Assembly (NCBI RefSeq): GCF_000283155.1
Contig: NW_004454166.1
Span: forward strand, 14,271,583-14,335,582
Source: Ceratotherium simum simum
Taxonomy: Eukaryota; Chordata; Mammalia; Perissodactyla; Rhinocerotidae
DNA: 64,000 nt
Reading direction: 5' to 3'
The number at the start of each line of letters is the position of its first letter. The stretch's first letter is position 1. Below the pieces are notes generated by a model. The model saw only the letters and a list, made by a program, of their open reading frames with translations, was not told the origin of the DNA and did no database searches. Positions 47,085-58,499 of this stretch are shown one piece after another. The position numbers and the translations under genes were made by a program.

Positions 47085-47655
47085 CTATAGTGGACACACC
47101 CAAAGGTGACCCCTAATGAGTCACACCCTTGTACAGTCCCCTTCTCTTGTGTTAGGGAAGAACCTGTAACTTGCTTCTAACAAACAGAATATGGCAATGG
47201 TTATAGGACATCATTTCCCTGATTAGGTTCTGCTATATGGCAAAGGTGAAGGAATTTTGCAGATGTAATGAAATTGACTTTAAAGTGATCAAAAAGATTA
47301 TCTGGGTCAGTCGGACCTAATCAACTAAGCTCTTTTAAAAAGAATCTAGAGGCCAGAGACTCTCCCTCCATTGCTGACTTGGAAGAAGCAAGCTGCCATG
47401 AATTCTACAGCCATAAGGAAATGAATGCTGCCAACCACCTGAGGGATCTTGGAAACAGATCCTTCACTAGTCTAGCCTCCAGATGAGAATGCAGCCCAGT
47501 CAACACATTGATTTCAGCCTAGTGAGAGCCTGTACAGAGAACCCACCAAGGCGTGCCTGTAATTCTGACCTACAGAGACTGTGTGATAATAAATGGATTT
47601 TTTACCACTAAGTTTGTGGTAATGTGTTACGCAGCACAGAAAACTAATACAACAT
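47085..47655 (+). repeat. MLT1-type ERVL-MaLR LTR
   Basis: Sense-oriented LTR: CCCCTTCTCTTGTGTTAGGG-like start, GAAGGAATTTTGCAGATGTA, AAGATTATCTGGGTCAGTCG, CAGCCTAGTGAGAGCC, then CTGTGTGATAATAAATGG (LTR polyadenylation region) and the terminal TTTGTGGTAATGTGTTACGC with AAAACTAATACAACA. Solo and non-coding. Confidence 0.85.
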
Positions 47656-48164
47656 CTAGAGATCATCAGTTTGCAAGGGAATTGCCTTATAATATTAACT
47701 AAGAAAAAATGCAATGGAAACTCCAGACTCCTTTTTCTTTTATTCAAGAGTTTCTAGGTATTTATCACTTACATTCCTTTTTTTGTAGCCTTAATATTTC
47801 TTTTTTAAACCACATTATTGAGGTATGACTGACATCAGACTCTTTTCTTAACTGCTCACATCATACTTAGCCAAGCTGTCTCACATTAAATGTTTCAGAT
47901 ACTTAAACTAAAGCTGCTGCCACCATGTCTATGATGCTTGGCTGGAGGACGACCTCACGGTGCTCTTGTGAGAATTCAGTGCTTACTTGCCCAAAGAAAC
48001 CTGCCTCTAGTAGGCCAGGAAATGTTGAGCCTGGCCAGCCTGTGACTTCCACAATCTTCAAGTCAGTCAACAGAGAATCAAGCTACAGCTTTAGATTGTT
48101 ACAGTGACCTGGCACACTCAAGTCAGTGCCTTCAACCCCAAAGCTACAAGACCATTTGTTCTCT
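47656..48164. other. Spacer, nothing firmly recognised
   Basis: About 500 bases between the MLT1 LTR and repeat copy B. 47820-47850 (ATTATTGAGGTATGACTGAC) resembles a common L1-associated phrase but is too short to call. Confidence 0.4.
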
Positions 48165-48395
48165 CCTCACCAACCAACCAAGCATGGGACCAGCAAACTT
48201 CCTACAGACCTGAAAGGAGCCAAGATTTCATTTCCATGTTAACACTGAGATCAAAACATAGTCTAAAGCCAGGCCATTCAGCCGAGACTCAGTTCCATAA
48301 TAGCATGTTCTCTCTGCAGTGAGCAAAATTATACCCTGATGATGTATTTCCATACCACTGCGCCCAGAAAGTGGTTAGGCAGCAATGCCTCCAGC
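48165..48395 (+). repeat. Diverged direct repeat, copy B
   Basis: This is the partner of 46461-46715, same strand, about 1.7 kb away, with colinear matches including CTACAGACCTGAAAGGAG, AACACTGAGATCAAAACATA, CAGGCCATTCAGCCGAGACT and TTTCCATACCACTGCGCCCA. Confidence 0.6.
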
Positions 48396-48637
48396 ATGGG
48401 TGAAAGGGTTAGGCATGTGAACATTTGGAAAAAAGGCGAATAGGGGGAAGGGAAAGTTTGTCTCTTTTTCTGAAACAATTTTTCTGTCGATCAGAAATTG
48501 AACTTCTTGTATTATATTTTTTGAGTGATGAATACAATGTTTTTGATATGCAGTTCAAAGGCCACCAAGAATTTTCTCTTTTGAAATTATTTCTAACAAA
48601 GCATTGGCAATGTTTTTTTCAAACTGCTGTGATTCTT

Positions 48638-48884
48638 TTATTTTATTTTTTTTGCGAGGAAGATTGGCCCTGGGCTAACATCTGCCAATCCCCCTCTTTT
48701 TGCTGAGGAAGATTGGCCCTGGGATAACATCCATGCCCATCTTCCTCCACTTTATATGAGACGCCGCTACAGCATGGCTTGACAAGCGGTGCGTCGGTGC
48801 ACACCTGGGATCGGAACCAGCAAACCCCGGGCCACCGCAGCGGAGCCCACCCACTTAACCACTTGCGCCACCAGGCCAGCCCCC
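48638..48884 (-). repeat. ERE SINE
   Basis: Antisense ERE with CGAGGAAGATTGGCCCTGGG and end CACCAGGCCAGCCCCC. A perfect 14 bp target duplication CTGCTGTGATTCTT (48624-48637 and 48885-48898) marks a fairly recent insertion. Confidence 0.97.
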
Positions 48885-48968
48885 CTGCTGTGATTCTTAT
48901 ACACTCATTAAAACTATTATAACACTTAGACACAGCAGAAATAGCAAATTGTTATTGCTTACAAAAAT

Positions 48969-49185
48969 CAAAGAGAATAACAATCATCTTTCCTTTTCTT
49001 TTCCCTTCTTTCCTTCCTTCCTCTTTTGTTTTTAACTTTTGAAATATAAAGGCAGCAACGTAGCAACTAAGAAGCAAAGAGAATAACAATTTTCTTTTCT
49101 TTACCCCCCTTCCTACCTACCTTCCTTCCCTCCTTCCTCTTTCATTTTTAACTTTTGAAATATTAAAAGGTAGCAACATAGCAAG
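48969..49185 (+). repeat. Tandem duplication of about 106-110 bp
   Basis: Unit 1 (48969-49074) and unit 2 (49075 to about 49185) both start CAAAGAGAATAACAAT. Both then have a pyrimidine-rich TTCC run, TTTTTAACTTTTGAAATAT and an AGCAAC.TAGCAA end. Differences are concentrated in the slippage-prone TTCC stretch. Confidence 0.85.
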
Positions 49186-49187
49186 TA

Positions 49188-49400
49188 TGGAGCACTAGCA
49201 CTGAAACAGCAAATCCTGAGTTGGGGTCTGGGTTCCAGCAAATATTGAATTATCTTCAGCAATTCACATAATCTCTTGAGCCTCAGTTTTATCATCTCTA
49301 AAATGGGAAAACTATATGCACGATCTTACCTATACAGCATATACCTATAACGTTATGAAAAATCTTAAGATTATATGTGTCTACGAAGACACCTTAGTAC
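49188..49400 (+). repeat. MIR SINE
   Basis: GGGTCTGGGTTCCAGCAAAT, CACATAATCTCTTGAGCCTC, AGTTTTATCATCTCTAAAAT and GGGAAAACTATATG follow MIR. It directly adjoins the tandem duplication. Confidence 0.75.
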
Positions 49401-49594
49401 ATATAAACCAAATGTTATACAAATGTAAGGTGCTTTTTCATTTTAATATTGATGCTCTCTCTCATAAACTGGCAAATACAGATCCTAAATTTTAAAAATG
49501 AGTTGTTACTTTATTCCTAACAAAAATAAAAATATTTGAAAGTAAATTTCATAGCTGCTGTACAAAAACAAAAACAAACAAAAAAAAATACTAA

Positions 49595-49850
49595 CAGTTA
49601 ACATTTATTAAGTGCTTTGGGCTTTAATAACATTTATTAATGTCAGGCATGTGCTAAGGGGCATCACATTTTATTTCACTTTCTCGTTTGATTCTCATAC
49701 AAGGTAAGACCTATTATTATCTCCATTTTGCAGATGAGGAATCTGAAGTTTCAGGAAATTAAGCAATAAGTGGTAAACCTAGGACACCAAAGCAGCAGTC
49801 TAATCCAGGGCCCACAATTAACCACTTGACTGCTTCAGATACATTTTCTG
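49595..49850 (-). repeat. MIR SINE, antisense
   Basis: ATTATTATCTCCATTTTGCA, GATGAGGAATCTGAAGTTTC and GCAATAAGTGGTAAACCTAG are the reverse MIR order, after ACATTTATTAAGTGCTTTGG. Confidence 0.8.
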
Positions 49851-49859
49851 AGTTGACAT

Positions 49860-50360
49860 GCCAAGAACAGGGGCAATGAGATGTGGTCTGGGCAGGTCTT
49901 TGTTGCTATAAGGCAAAGAGTGCCCCTGGTGAGCTGGGAGGTCTAATATGGAGGGCATGCCCATCTACACCACAGGGAGACCACCACAGATCGACACCTC
50001 AAGAAAAGCCACATCTCTGGCATACCATTTAGGGAGCCTACGATGGATGTGATGCTCCCTGGGGCTGTGAACTGAAGAAGTGTTGTAAGATTTAGAGTAC
50101 AGTGATTGACCCACAGCCAGCTACCAAAGCATATCAGGGCCTCCAGGGCTGCATCTAGGTCTGCAAAGGTCCAGGAGCAGAGACAAGAGTCTTCTAGTAC
50201 TTGATGGCAACTAAGCAGAGAATGGCTCTGGGCAAAAGGAAGGAAACTAGATAGCTAGAACCAAGAAATAAATAAAAACAGGAACTAGGGAACGAGAGGA
50301 GTCAACCAGCCAGAAGAAAACAAAACAAAACAAAACTGAAGTAAAGCCAGAAACCAGAAA
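49860..50360. other. Intronic sequence, nothing recognised
   Basis: About 500 bases with a short (AAAAC)n run near 50320-50336. No gene is supported. Confidence 0.45.
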
Positions 50361-50366
50361 TACAGT

Positions 50367-50912
50367 AGGGCCCTGGTTCCCAAACTGGGCCCTGAGGCAC
50401 CTTAGGGTTCCAGAAAGAATTTAAAAGAGCACTGCCAGATATTTTAAATTTGAGAGAAACGGTGACACTCAACAGACACCATGTTAACTACTAGCTTCAG
50501 GTAGTTCACAGTTGCAACATTAGATGGCATTACATTCCTTGCGATGACATCATTTCTTTGCAACATGATAAAATCAAGTATTGCATAAAACTCAACGTGG
50601 CACAGGAAATGAGGATAGTGGTGTCCAATCTGAGTCTAAGTTTCAAGAAATTGTGCAGTGCCCAACAGGTGCACATGTTCCTTAGTAACTGCTGTTAAGA
50701 AATAGATAAAAATGATATTCTTTCTTTCAATTTATATGTTTTTGTTTTGTTTATGAAATAGCTAATTTATTAGGACCTACATACTTATTAAGTTGATTTA
50801 ACCGCTTAATAAATGAATCTGTTAGGTATTTCTTTTGGCCTAAAGGCACTGTGAAAAAATTATTGAGACAACAAGGGCATTGAGGAATTATGGGAACCAC
50901 TGCCTTAGGGAC
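50367..50912. mobile_element. hAT-type DNA transposon relic
   Basis: The ends TAGGGCCCTGGTTCCCAAAC and GGGAACCACTGCCTTAGGGA are near inverted repeats. The inner end text GGCCTAAAGGCACTGTGAAA and AAATTATTGAGACAACAAGG is familiar from a mammalian hAT family. No coding sequence; family not named. Confidence 0.55.
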
Positions 50913-51169
50913 TAAAGTTGTCTAGGGTAGACAGAAAAGTGGGGGATCTCAGAAGTGAGATGTGTATCTGTTTTCAGAGCTATTCAGGATCCTTTGACAT
51001 GGCAGCACCAGCTAGTTCAAGGAAAACCTGTGCTACTGAGTCCCGGAAACATGATGGGTCCTGATCCTTCTGGGCTGCCCCTTCTTCTCACAATATAATG
51101 AAGACCTACCACAAAGAGGATTAATCCAAGGACTTTAGGTCTCAACACAGCAATATGATCATTCAATGA

Positions 51170-51410
51170 AAACACCAAGTACTCACATGCCTGGCATCTT
51201 ATATAATAATCTTACTTAATCTTCTGCAGTTTTACTGTTTCTGTCCTGCCTCTCATTATACAGACAAGGAAACGGAAGCTTGGAGCAACTGAATACATTG
51301 CCCAAGTTGACTCTGCTGGTATGTAGTGGGGCCAGGATTAGAATCCAGGAGTCAGTACTTCAGAGATAACTGTTATCCCCCATCCTATACTGCTCAGCTG
51401 TTAGGCCTTT
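51170..51410 (-). repeat. MIR SINE, antisense
   Basis: CATTATACAGACAAGGAAAC, ACATTGCCCAAGTTGACTCT and GGGGCCAGGATTAGAATCCA are the reverse MIR order. Confidence 0.8.
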
Positions 51411-51639
51411 AGGTTTCTAAAGAAATAAATATGCATTAGACTTCTACAGGGAACAAAGTACTTCAGAGTAGTACATATATTTAAATGGGACTAAATGCAT
51501 TCCTATTTTTGTTTATTCTTAGTTTCTAAATCCCAGAAAAGTTTTCACCTCTTTTCTAGGTTTGCTAATGTCTGTCCTCACAAAGAAAAATAATGTAAAT
51601 GGTTACAACATGGCATCATAAAAAGAAAAAAAAAAAAAA

Positions 51640-52200
51640 GCCATCCAATATTGGCATGAAAGTAACAAAATGTTCTCATTCCTTTGTGGTAAGAGTGTAA
51701 CTTGTACAAACTTTCTGGAGAACATTCAACAATAAGTAACCAAGATTCATAAAGTTTCAGTGAGGAGAGTGAAGATTCATATTAGATAATATTTATCTCA
51801 GTGTTATTTACAACAGCAAAAAGAGAGAGAAAGCCTAAATGCCCAGTGATTACATAATAATTCCATTATTTGGATGTACTGAACTTTGTGTAGAAAATTC
51901 ATGTTTTCAAAGATCACTTAATGGCATGGTAACACGCACAGGATATTTTAAAAATCATGCAACAAAATCCTATGCACTGTATGATCTCAATTGTAAAGTA
52001 TTAATTAGAACAAAGGATTGGAAAAAACAACATATTCATTTTAATATTTTGGTTCTTCTCTGAATGGTTCAGAATTCTAAATTTTCTTAATTTTAATTTC
52101 TTCATTTTTAATTTTCTCAATTTTCTCTTGTTTTCCCCCAGTGAATATGTATTACTTTGGTAATCAAAAAAAAGTAAAAAATATTAAAACAGGATTCTGT
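51640..52200 (+). repeat. L1M 3' UTR
   Basis: GTAAGAGTGTAACTTGTACA, AACTTTCTGGAGAACATTCA, GAAAGCCTAAATGCCCAGTG and TATGCACTGTATGATCTCAA are L1M 3' UTR landmarks in order. Confidence 0.75.
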
Positions 52201-52330
52201 ACTTAAAGGGGTAAATGCAGTCTAACACAATATCTCATTCCTGGAACATCACCTACACTTTAACACTTAACTTAAAACACTCATTTACATAAAGCTTTCC
52301 CAATTATGCATATATATGTTAAATTCTGCT

Positions 52331-52589
52331 TTTTTTTTCCTTTTTTTTGAGGAAGATTTGCCCTGCGCTAACATCTGTTGCCAATCTTCCTTTTTTCTTT
52401 TTTCTCCCCAAAGCCCCAGTACATAGTTGTGTATTACAGTTGTAGAGCTGTAGCTCTTCTATGTGGGATGCCGCCTCAGCATGGCTTGATGAGCTGTGAG
52501 TAGGTCCGCGTCCAGCATCTGAACCGGCGAACCCGGGGCCGTCAAAGCAGAACGTGCAAACTTAACCACTACAGCACCGGGCCAGCCCC
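52331..52589 (-). repeat. ERE SINE (long variant)
   Basis: Antisense ERE with the extra internal segment CAAAGCCCCAGTACATAGTT and GTGTATTACAGTTGTAGAGC seen, in sense, in the copy at 1237-1542. Ends GCACCGGGCCAGCCCC. No clean target duplication is visible. Confidence 0.92.
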
Positions 52590-52599
52590 CTGATTATTC

Positions 52600-52825
52600 A
52601 TAGGATTCTCTTCCTCCTCTAAATTCCCACGTAGCTTTATCCATACTACTCTTTTGGTATTTTTGTCTCTTTTGCCTTTTAGAATCATCATCTATGTACA
52701 CGTAGCATCTTTCCTACCAGACTGCAGGCTGTCAGATGGCAGGGCCGTATTTGCTCCATAACTGTATCCTAAGGCTTACTCCCATTCTGCCTTGTAGTTG
52801 AGTCATATTTGTGAATGAGTAGGGA
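52600..52825 (+). repeat. L2 LINE 3' end
   Basis: TTTCCTACCAGACTGCAGGC, TGTCAGATGGCAGGGCCGTA and TTGCTCCATAACTGTATCCT followed by TTTGTGAATGAGTAG is the L2 terminus. Confidence 0.75.
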
Positions 52826-52829
52826 TGAT

Positions 52830-53475
52830 ACATTTTGGTCTTTGTCATCCCAACACAAGAGGCAATATATGTCACTTGGACTGAGTTGGTTTGTACATAG
52901 TTGCAGTGTTCTTTAGGCACCAAGGGAGAAAGAACCAGATCCAGTGGGTGGTACCCTAGAAAACAGTTCTTTCCCAGATTTTGTCTCAATATCTATAATA
53001 GTCCATCTATCTGAAAACAGTCTGGCCTCTAGAGAGATAAGAGCATTCTCTGCATCCAAGATGTTTGAGCAGAGGCTGAAAGCCCATGTATCATTATAAC
53101 TATACAGACAGGACTGGTTTTGGAAGAGGCTGTGAATGCCATAATCCTTCTAGTCTCATCGCACACCAAATTTCTAGGATTCTACCTTCATCGGTTAAAT
53201 GAATAATTGAGGGATGAATGGATGGATGGATAAATGAACAAACTAATGGGTTGAATCCCCATCTAGGACCCTCAGTTCCATTTCTGTGGGCAGACTGTGG
53301 GAAAATGCCACTCATGATTACATAGTACTATACAAGAGGCTAAATGGTTCCAAAGAAAACAGTTCAAATCCTGGGAAAACAGTTCAGAAGACTAATTGCA
53401 GCCAGTCACAGGTGGTGCTGTCATGACTGCAGAGCAACAGGTAAGGCATGAAAACTTCAGGTTCACTCTAACTTG
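52830..53475. other. Intronic sequence with a short (ATGG)n run
   Basis: The tetranucleotide run is at 53214-53232. No gene is supported. Confidence 0.45.
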
Positions 53476-53479
53476 TGCC

Positions 53480-53710
53480 AGCTGCATTCTAAGCACTTTA
53501 ACACATCTCATTTTATTCTCAAAACAACCTCCCCACTTCGGGGGAAAGTGATAAGTAACGTTCTCTCCAATCGTAGATGGGGAACAGAAGCTTAGAAAGG
53601 TCAAACACATTGCCCGAGGTCACAAGGTTGTATGTCAGCAGACTTGGGGTTTTTAACCCACGTACATATAAACCCTAATCCCACGGTCTTTGGATTACGC
53701 CATGCTGCCT
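53480..53710 (-). repeat. MIR SINE, antisense
   Basis: CACATCTCATTTTATTCTCA, AGATGGGGAACAGAAGCTTA, CACATTGCCCGAGGTCACAA and TTGGATTACGCCATGCTGCC cover most of a reversed MIR. Confidence 0.85.
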
Positions 53711-53714
53711 CCGG

Positions 53715-54370
53715 AAGCAAATGAAAGAAAAGGGGGCACAGGATATTCTTCATGTAGCCTATGAACAGCTACATGATTGATAAATCCTTTTCTGTAAAGG
53801 TCCCCATGCAGACACATACAACTGTATCAGGTTAATGCAAAGACAAACATTGTTGCTTTATCGCCTCTCTTGGAGGGGATAAAACGTTTCTTCTTAGAAT
53901 AACATAAAATTACTTGCCTACTTTAAAAAAATCTTAGATATGCCATTGCTTCTCAAGTTACTTTTATAATAGGTCAGTTGCATTTTCAGCCATTAAAATA
54001 AAGGTGATGAATTTTCCTTGGGTGATAATAACCACTAATGTGGATGTTTCAAATATTTTGAGAGGAAAGTCTATTTAGTTTAAAAATATCACTTTTCTTT
54101 AATAGCAAGCTCTTCAAGACCCAGGAATTTTATCTTAGTAGTATTGTGTTTTCTCCCTAACTTCACCTTCCTTTACCTTTCTCCTCTCATCTTCTCCCTT
54201 GCAAAGCAGGTGTACACACACACATATGTGGGGGCAATCACCGGTCTTCACCCACTGTTTGAGTGGCACCAACAATGTGTCCATTTTGGTGGGAAAGGTG
54301 AAAAACAGACTTTAGAAATGAACAAGGATAGGCTTAATGCCAGGTGTGTATGACTGAACTATGGATGCCT
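53715..54370. other. Intronic sequence, nothing recognised
   Basis: About 650 bases without a supported feature. Confidence 0.45.
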
Positions 54371-54374
54371 GGAT

Positions 54375-54495
54375 GCCAACACAAAGATTCTGCTTCAGTA
54401 GGTCTGGGCTGGGGCCCAGGAATCAGCCTGTTTAACAATCCCAGGTGATTCAGATGTGGGTGGTCCTTGGACCACACTTGGAGAAACACTGACAT
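54375..54495. mobile_element. MER5A-type hAT element
   Basis: GATTCTGCTTCAGTAGGTCT, GGGGCCCAGGAATCAGCCTG, CCCAGGTGATTCAGATGTGG and GGACCACACTTGGAGAAACA follow MER5A closely. Confidence 0.85.
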
Positions 54496-54509
54496 AGTGA
54501 AACCCTTCA

Positions 54510-54600
54510 TGGTACAGATGAGGAAATTGTTGTCAAGGTTAAGTGGATCACCCAAAGTCACGCCAACCAGTAAGTGGCAAATCTGGAGTAGACTATAGTT
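54510..54600 (-). repeat. MIR fragment, antisense
   Basis: GTACAGATGAGGAAATTGTT and AGTAAGTGGCAAATCTGGAG are the reverse MIR core. Confidence 0.65.
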
Positions 54601-54689
54601 AATGCCTTTGCAACCACACTACATCACATTTCTTGCTTAGCATTCCAAACATTTTCTTTTCTTTTTGGTCCCTGCTCTATAAGCAGCAG

Positions 54690-54845
54690 CTGCAAAAACA
54701 TTAATAGCTTACATTTATGTGACACTTGCTATAAAAAGAGCTTTCACAATCATTATATGTGATCTTCACAAAAATATATTATCTACATTTGGCAGATGAG
54801 GGAACTGAAATTCAGGAAGATTAAGATTTTTGCTGAAAATTTTAT
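54690..54845 (-). repeat. MIR SINE fragment, antisense
   Basis: TTTCACAATCATTATATGTG and CATTTGGCAGATGAGGGAAC then TGAAATTCAGGAAG match the reversed MIR tail and core. Confidence 0.65.
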
Positions 54846-54849
54846 TACT

Positions 54850-57140
54850 TTAATATAATAATATAGGGCAAAGGAATAGGACTTAATGAGTCTTAATGAC
54901 TAGTAAGCATTCAAATGTTAACCATTATTATGATCCTCTTTATTTTTTTAAAAACTCTCAAAACCATAAATATTGACCCAGGAAAAGTTAAAATTGGTAG
55001 AAAAATTAATTAGAAACAAAATTAATGGCCAAACTGTACACAAATTTTATGACATATTAAAACCAAAACAAATCAAATATTTTTAATAAAATTTAGCTGT
55101 AAAATAAGGCCAAGGAAAAGTAAATGTGAGAGGAAAAACGAAAACTCACAATGGTAGACACTATGTTACATTCTGATATAGTCAAAAAAACTAATTGATA
55201 AATTAAGTCTTCATTTTACAACGTATACAAAAGGTTTGATGCTCATGAAAACTTCCGTCAAACTAAATCTGAAAAAATGTAGCAAACTAGAAATGTTTTA
55301 ACTGCTCTATATATTAAATTGTTGAAGGGATTAGACTAATAATGTACACTCCAGAAAATACCTTCTCAACAAAAATTGTGTTACTCTAATTCTGATTTAA
55401 GTGTCTATGTTCCTAAAGATCATACAAAAATGTCCTTGAAGTCTAATCAAAATAATGGGTCAAAATATCCCATAACCTCAATAAGCTATCTAGTAATAAT
55501 ACAACATTATTAAAGTCATAAGTCAATAATCACTGAGGGACAGAACATTGAACATATAATGCATTGTAATGTAATAACAATGTCATAGTATGTAATATAT
55601 TTTAGACAGATCACTGCATATAAATGAATGTACTTTCTAGTTGTTTCTAACTTTTTCTGATCCTGCTTCTAACGTCTTTTAAATTTATGCATGCTTTAGC
55701 GACAGACTTCTTGCCTTAAGTGACAGAACAAATTCAGATTGAACTAAAACATTATAAAATTTCATTCTAGAATTATATCAATCTTATTATCTTAGCAATG
55801 TAATAATCTATACTACAGTTAGACTTGCTATTCAAATTTCTACAGCATTCTCTTCCATCCTAAATAAATTGTTCTTATATGTTGGTACTTGCAAATATGC
55901 TAGAACATAACACGTGGTGCCTTAGAAACAGTGTTTTTTAATGAAAACATCTTCACTTTTTCCCCCTCAAGACATTAGAATTTGCCAAATTAAATAAAGC
56001 TAGTGCTCTAATCTCTACAACTTTTGTTTATTTGATTATTATACATGTACTGTGCAGGATGTCCAAATACAGCCTCTCCTGTTTTCGTTCAGGAACTCAC
56101 TGATTCCAGCTCCTCAATTTATAGCTCGGCTTTTCCTTCTGGGCTGGGGCAATATACAAAGGAGCATTCCCAGGCGCCACGTGCTCAGCAAGGTTAGCAT
56201 AGCAAATCCCTTCAATAAAACATGGTGAATCACTTGCTGGCTACAGCAAAGCTTGTCAACTTTTCACTTCATCAGTCTCCTACACAGGTCCTGTGAGGCT
56301 GGGCTCCGAAGTGGCTATCTTCCCTCTCCCAAAAAAAAGGAAAATAATTGGAGCAAATGAATTCATGCCTGCCACATGAAGAGAAGCTTTTTGAAGTGAA
56401 GAAAATACTCATTTAGAATGAACTCATGGAAAACCCTACTTAAAATGCAGTGTGCTTTGTGTCAACAAAAGTCTACTTGGACAGGATAAATAGGTGAAGC
56501 CATGAATTTCCAGTCTCTCGATGCCAGATTAAATCCCACTTCTTCAAAAAGACCCTGTTATTGCTGTGTCTCTCTATTAGAACTTCGTATTTGCTTTGGA
56601 TCATTACAATAAGTCCTCTATTGGTGGAGGAGACCTGCCAGGGTTTAAGTAAAGCCATGACCACACTCAGTCTAGACACTATCATCTTCACTAAAACACA
56701 TGAATAAAAAGTAGCTTCTCAGAGGCATAAGGCTCCAGTTTAGACCTCAGAGAAAAAATATCAAAGGTAGAAAACACAAGGAAAAAAAATTATTTGTTTA
56801 TATGGAAAAACAAATTTCGTTAAAATGTTTTTTTCAAAGAGCATGACAAAGGATACGTAAAAGGAGAGAATAATTCAGTTTTGAACTGGAGGTATACAAC
56901 ATTACCTGTTCATAAGCATACATAATTTCTGAGAAACAAATAGAAGATTCTATAAACCAGATATGTCCTTTTATTTCCAGATAACTCAAAACAAAAATAA
57001 GAAATATTAAATAAGTGAAACCCCTTGTGTATTTAAATTGATCTCCAGGATAATATGGAAACCTGTAATACAAAGAGAAAAATCTATGTATAGAGAGTTA
57101 ATTGCCATCTAAAATACTTTATTTCCCAGCCAATACTCGG
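54850..57140. other. AT-rich intronic sequence, nothing recognised
   Basis: About 2.3 kb with no repeat I can name and no supported reading frame. 56070-56310 is somewhat GC-richer and unique-looking. Confidence 0.45.
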
Positions 57141-57145
57141 GGTCG

Positions 57146-57151
57146 GTGTGT

Positions 57152-57199
<48 letters not shown>
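57146..57199. repeat. (TG)n microsatellite with CG steps
   Basis: About 27 alternating TG units; two CG steps near the left end (57154-57162) keep the purine-pyrimidine alternation unbroken. Confidence 0.95.
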
Positions 57200-57200
<1 letters not shown>

Positions 57201-57203
57201 GGG

Positions 57204-57314
57204 GTTGTCAAATAAAATGCAGGATGCCCAGTTAAATTTGAATTTCAGATACACAATACTTTTGTAAGTATAAGTATGTCCCATGCAATTATTTTTATTT
57301 GCTAAATTTGGCAA
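57204..57314. mobile_element. Small DNA transposon fragment
   Basis: TTGTCAAATAAAATGCAGGA, CCAGTTAAATTTGAATTTCA, AGTATAAGTATGTCCCATGC and TTTATTTGCTAAATTTGGCA belong to a common mammalian foldback-type DNA element. The outer parts (TTGTCAAATAAA and TTTATTTGCTAAATTTGGCAA) are imperfectly inverted. Confidence 0.6.
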
Positions 57315-57319
57315 TTCAT

Positions 57320-58005
57320 GCATGTATGTGTGTGTTTATCCTATGTTCATTCTTATTACATCTGTATCAGGGAATCAGAAATGATGCTTAGAGTCCAAAA
57401 GAACATAAATCCCTGAAAACAGGATTGTACGTTTCTAGATGTAACAGCTGTCTCTGAATTATATTGCTCTAACAATAACAAAAATCAACTATAAACATTC
57501 TGAAATCTCCCTACCCACAATGCCATGGAAGACTGTAAGAAGGCATAGAAAACTGTATTCTTATCATGCTTCAGGTGTAAGTGTCAACATTTCCTGGCAA
57601 TGATTTTTCAGGTCGTGAAATATCAACATGTCACTATAGTGCCCTTCTTACTTTCCACAGGATGTTAATTTGCACTTATAGAAATTCATCCCTTTCCTTA
57701 TAGGTCAGTAATCATTCAAAACTCATTGACTTTATAACCATTTTGATGATGTGAACCTTCTAACTTCAGTCACTTCAAATAAATGAATTATACCAATGAA
57801 AATGCAGGCAAAAAATTTATAAGCACAATATTGTCTTAAAATTATGCAAGCTTCCCTTCCCATCCCCAGCAATTTACATGAGATGTGCAAGCCTAACAGG
57901 GGTTACTGTCATATCTAAGTGACATATTAATTGCAATATAAGGAAGTGATTGAATATTTAATTCAATTCAGAGTGCAAAGAATATCTAATAGAAATAATT
58001 CCTTT
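57320..58005. other. Intronic sequence, nothing recognised
   Basis: About 700 AT-rich bases without a supported feature. Confidence 0.45.
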
Positions 58006-58009
58006 GCCT

Positions 58010-58290
58010 GGGCTCATGTGGCAAACTTCTACACAACGTCTAAGATGTAATTCCAATATCACCTTCATCATGTAGTCTTTCCTGACATTGCCCAATCAGA
58101 AGACAGCACTCCCATAGCACCTTGCATGTTTTATTTACCATATTACATTGTATTTATTTAAGTTATCTATCATGATCTACTAAAGCGAGAGCTCTTTGAG
58201 AACAGAGTCCATATTTTCATTGATTTTTGTATCCCTACTCCTTAACAGAGAAACTAGTAGACATTAATATATGTTCATTGACAAAATAAA
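58010..58290 (+). repeat. L2 LINE 3' end
   Basis: TGTAGTCTTTCCTGACATTG, AGCGAGAGCTCTTTGAGAAC and ATTTTTGTATCCCTACTCCT with terminal ATATATGTTCATTGACAAA form an L2 terminus. Confidence 0.75.
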
Positions 58291-58499
58291 CTATTATTAA
58301 CAAGCTCATAGTGGAACTTAGCCTAAAAAAATGTCCTGGACAGGCAGAATGTGGAACTTCCTTATTATAACTACCTTATAACAAATATTCCTTTGAATGA
58401 GACTCATTATTAAATCACATTGAATTTAAAGCTACACAGGTATATTTCTATTGTTACTAGGGAACTTGTAAAACTCTATCCAGAATAAACGGTATATTT

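Noticed and set aside
53100..53315. Antisense frame with an IHPSIHPSI repeat
   Set aside because: It is the translation of the (ATGG)n microsatellite and not a protein.
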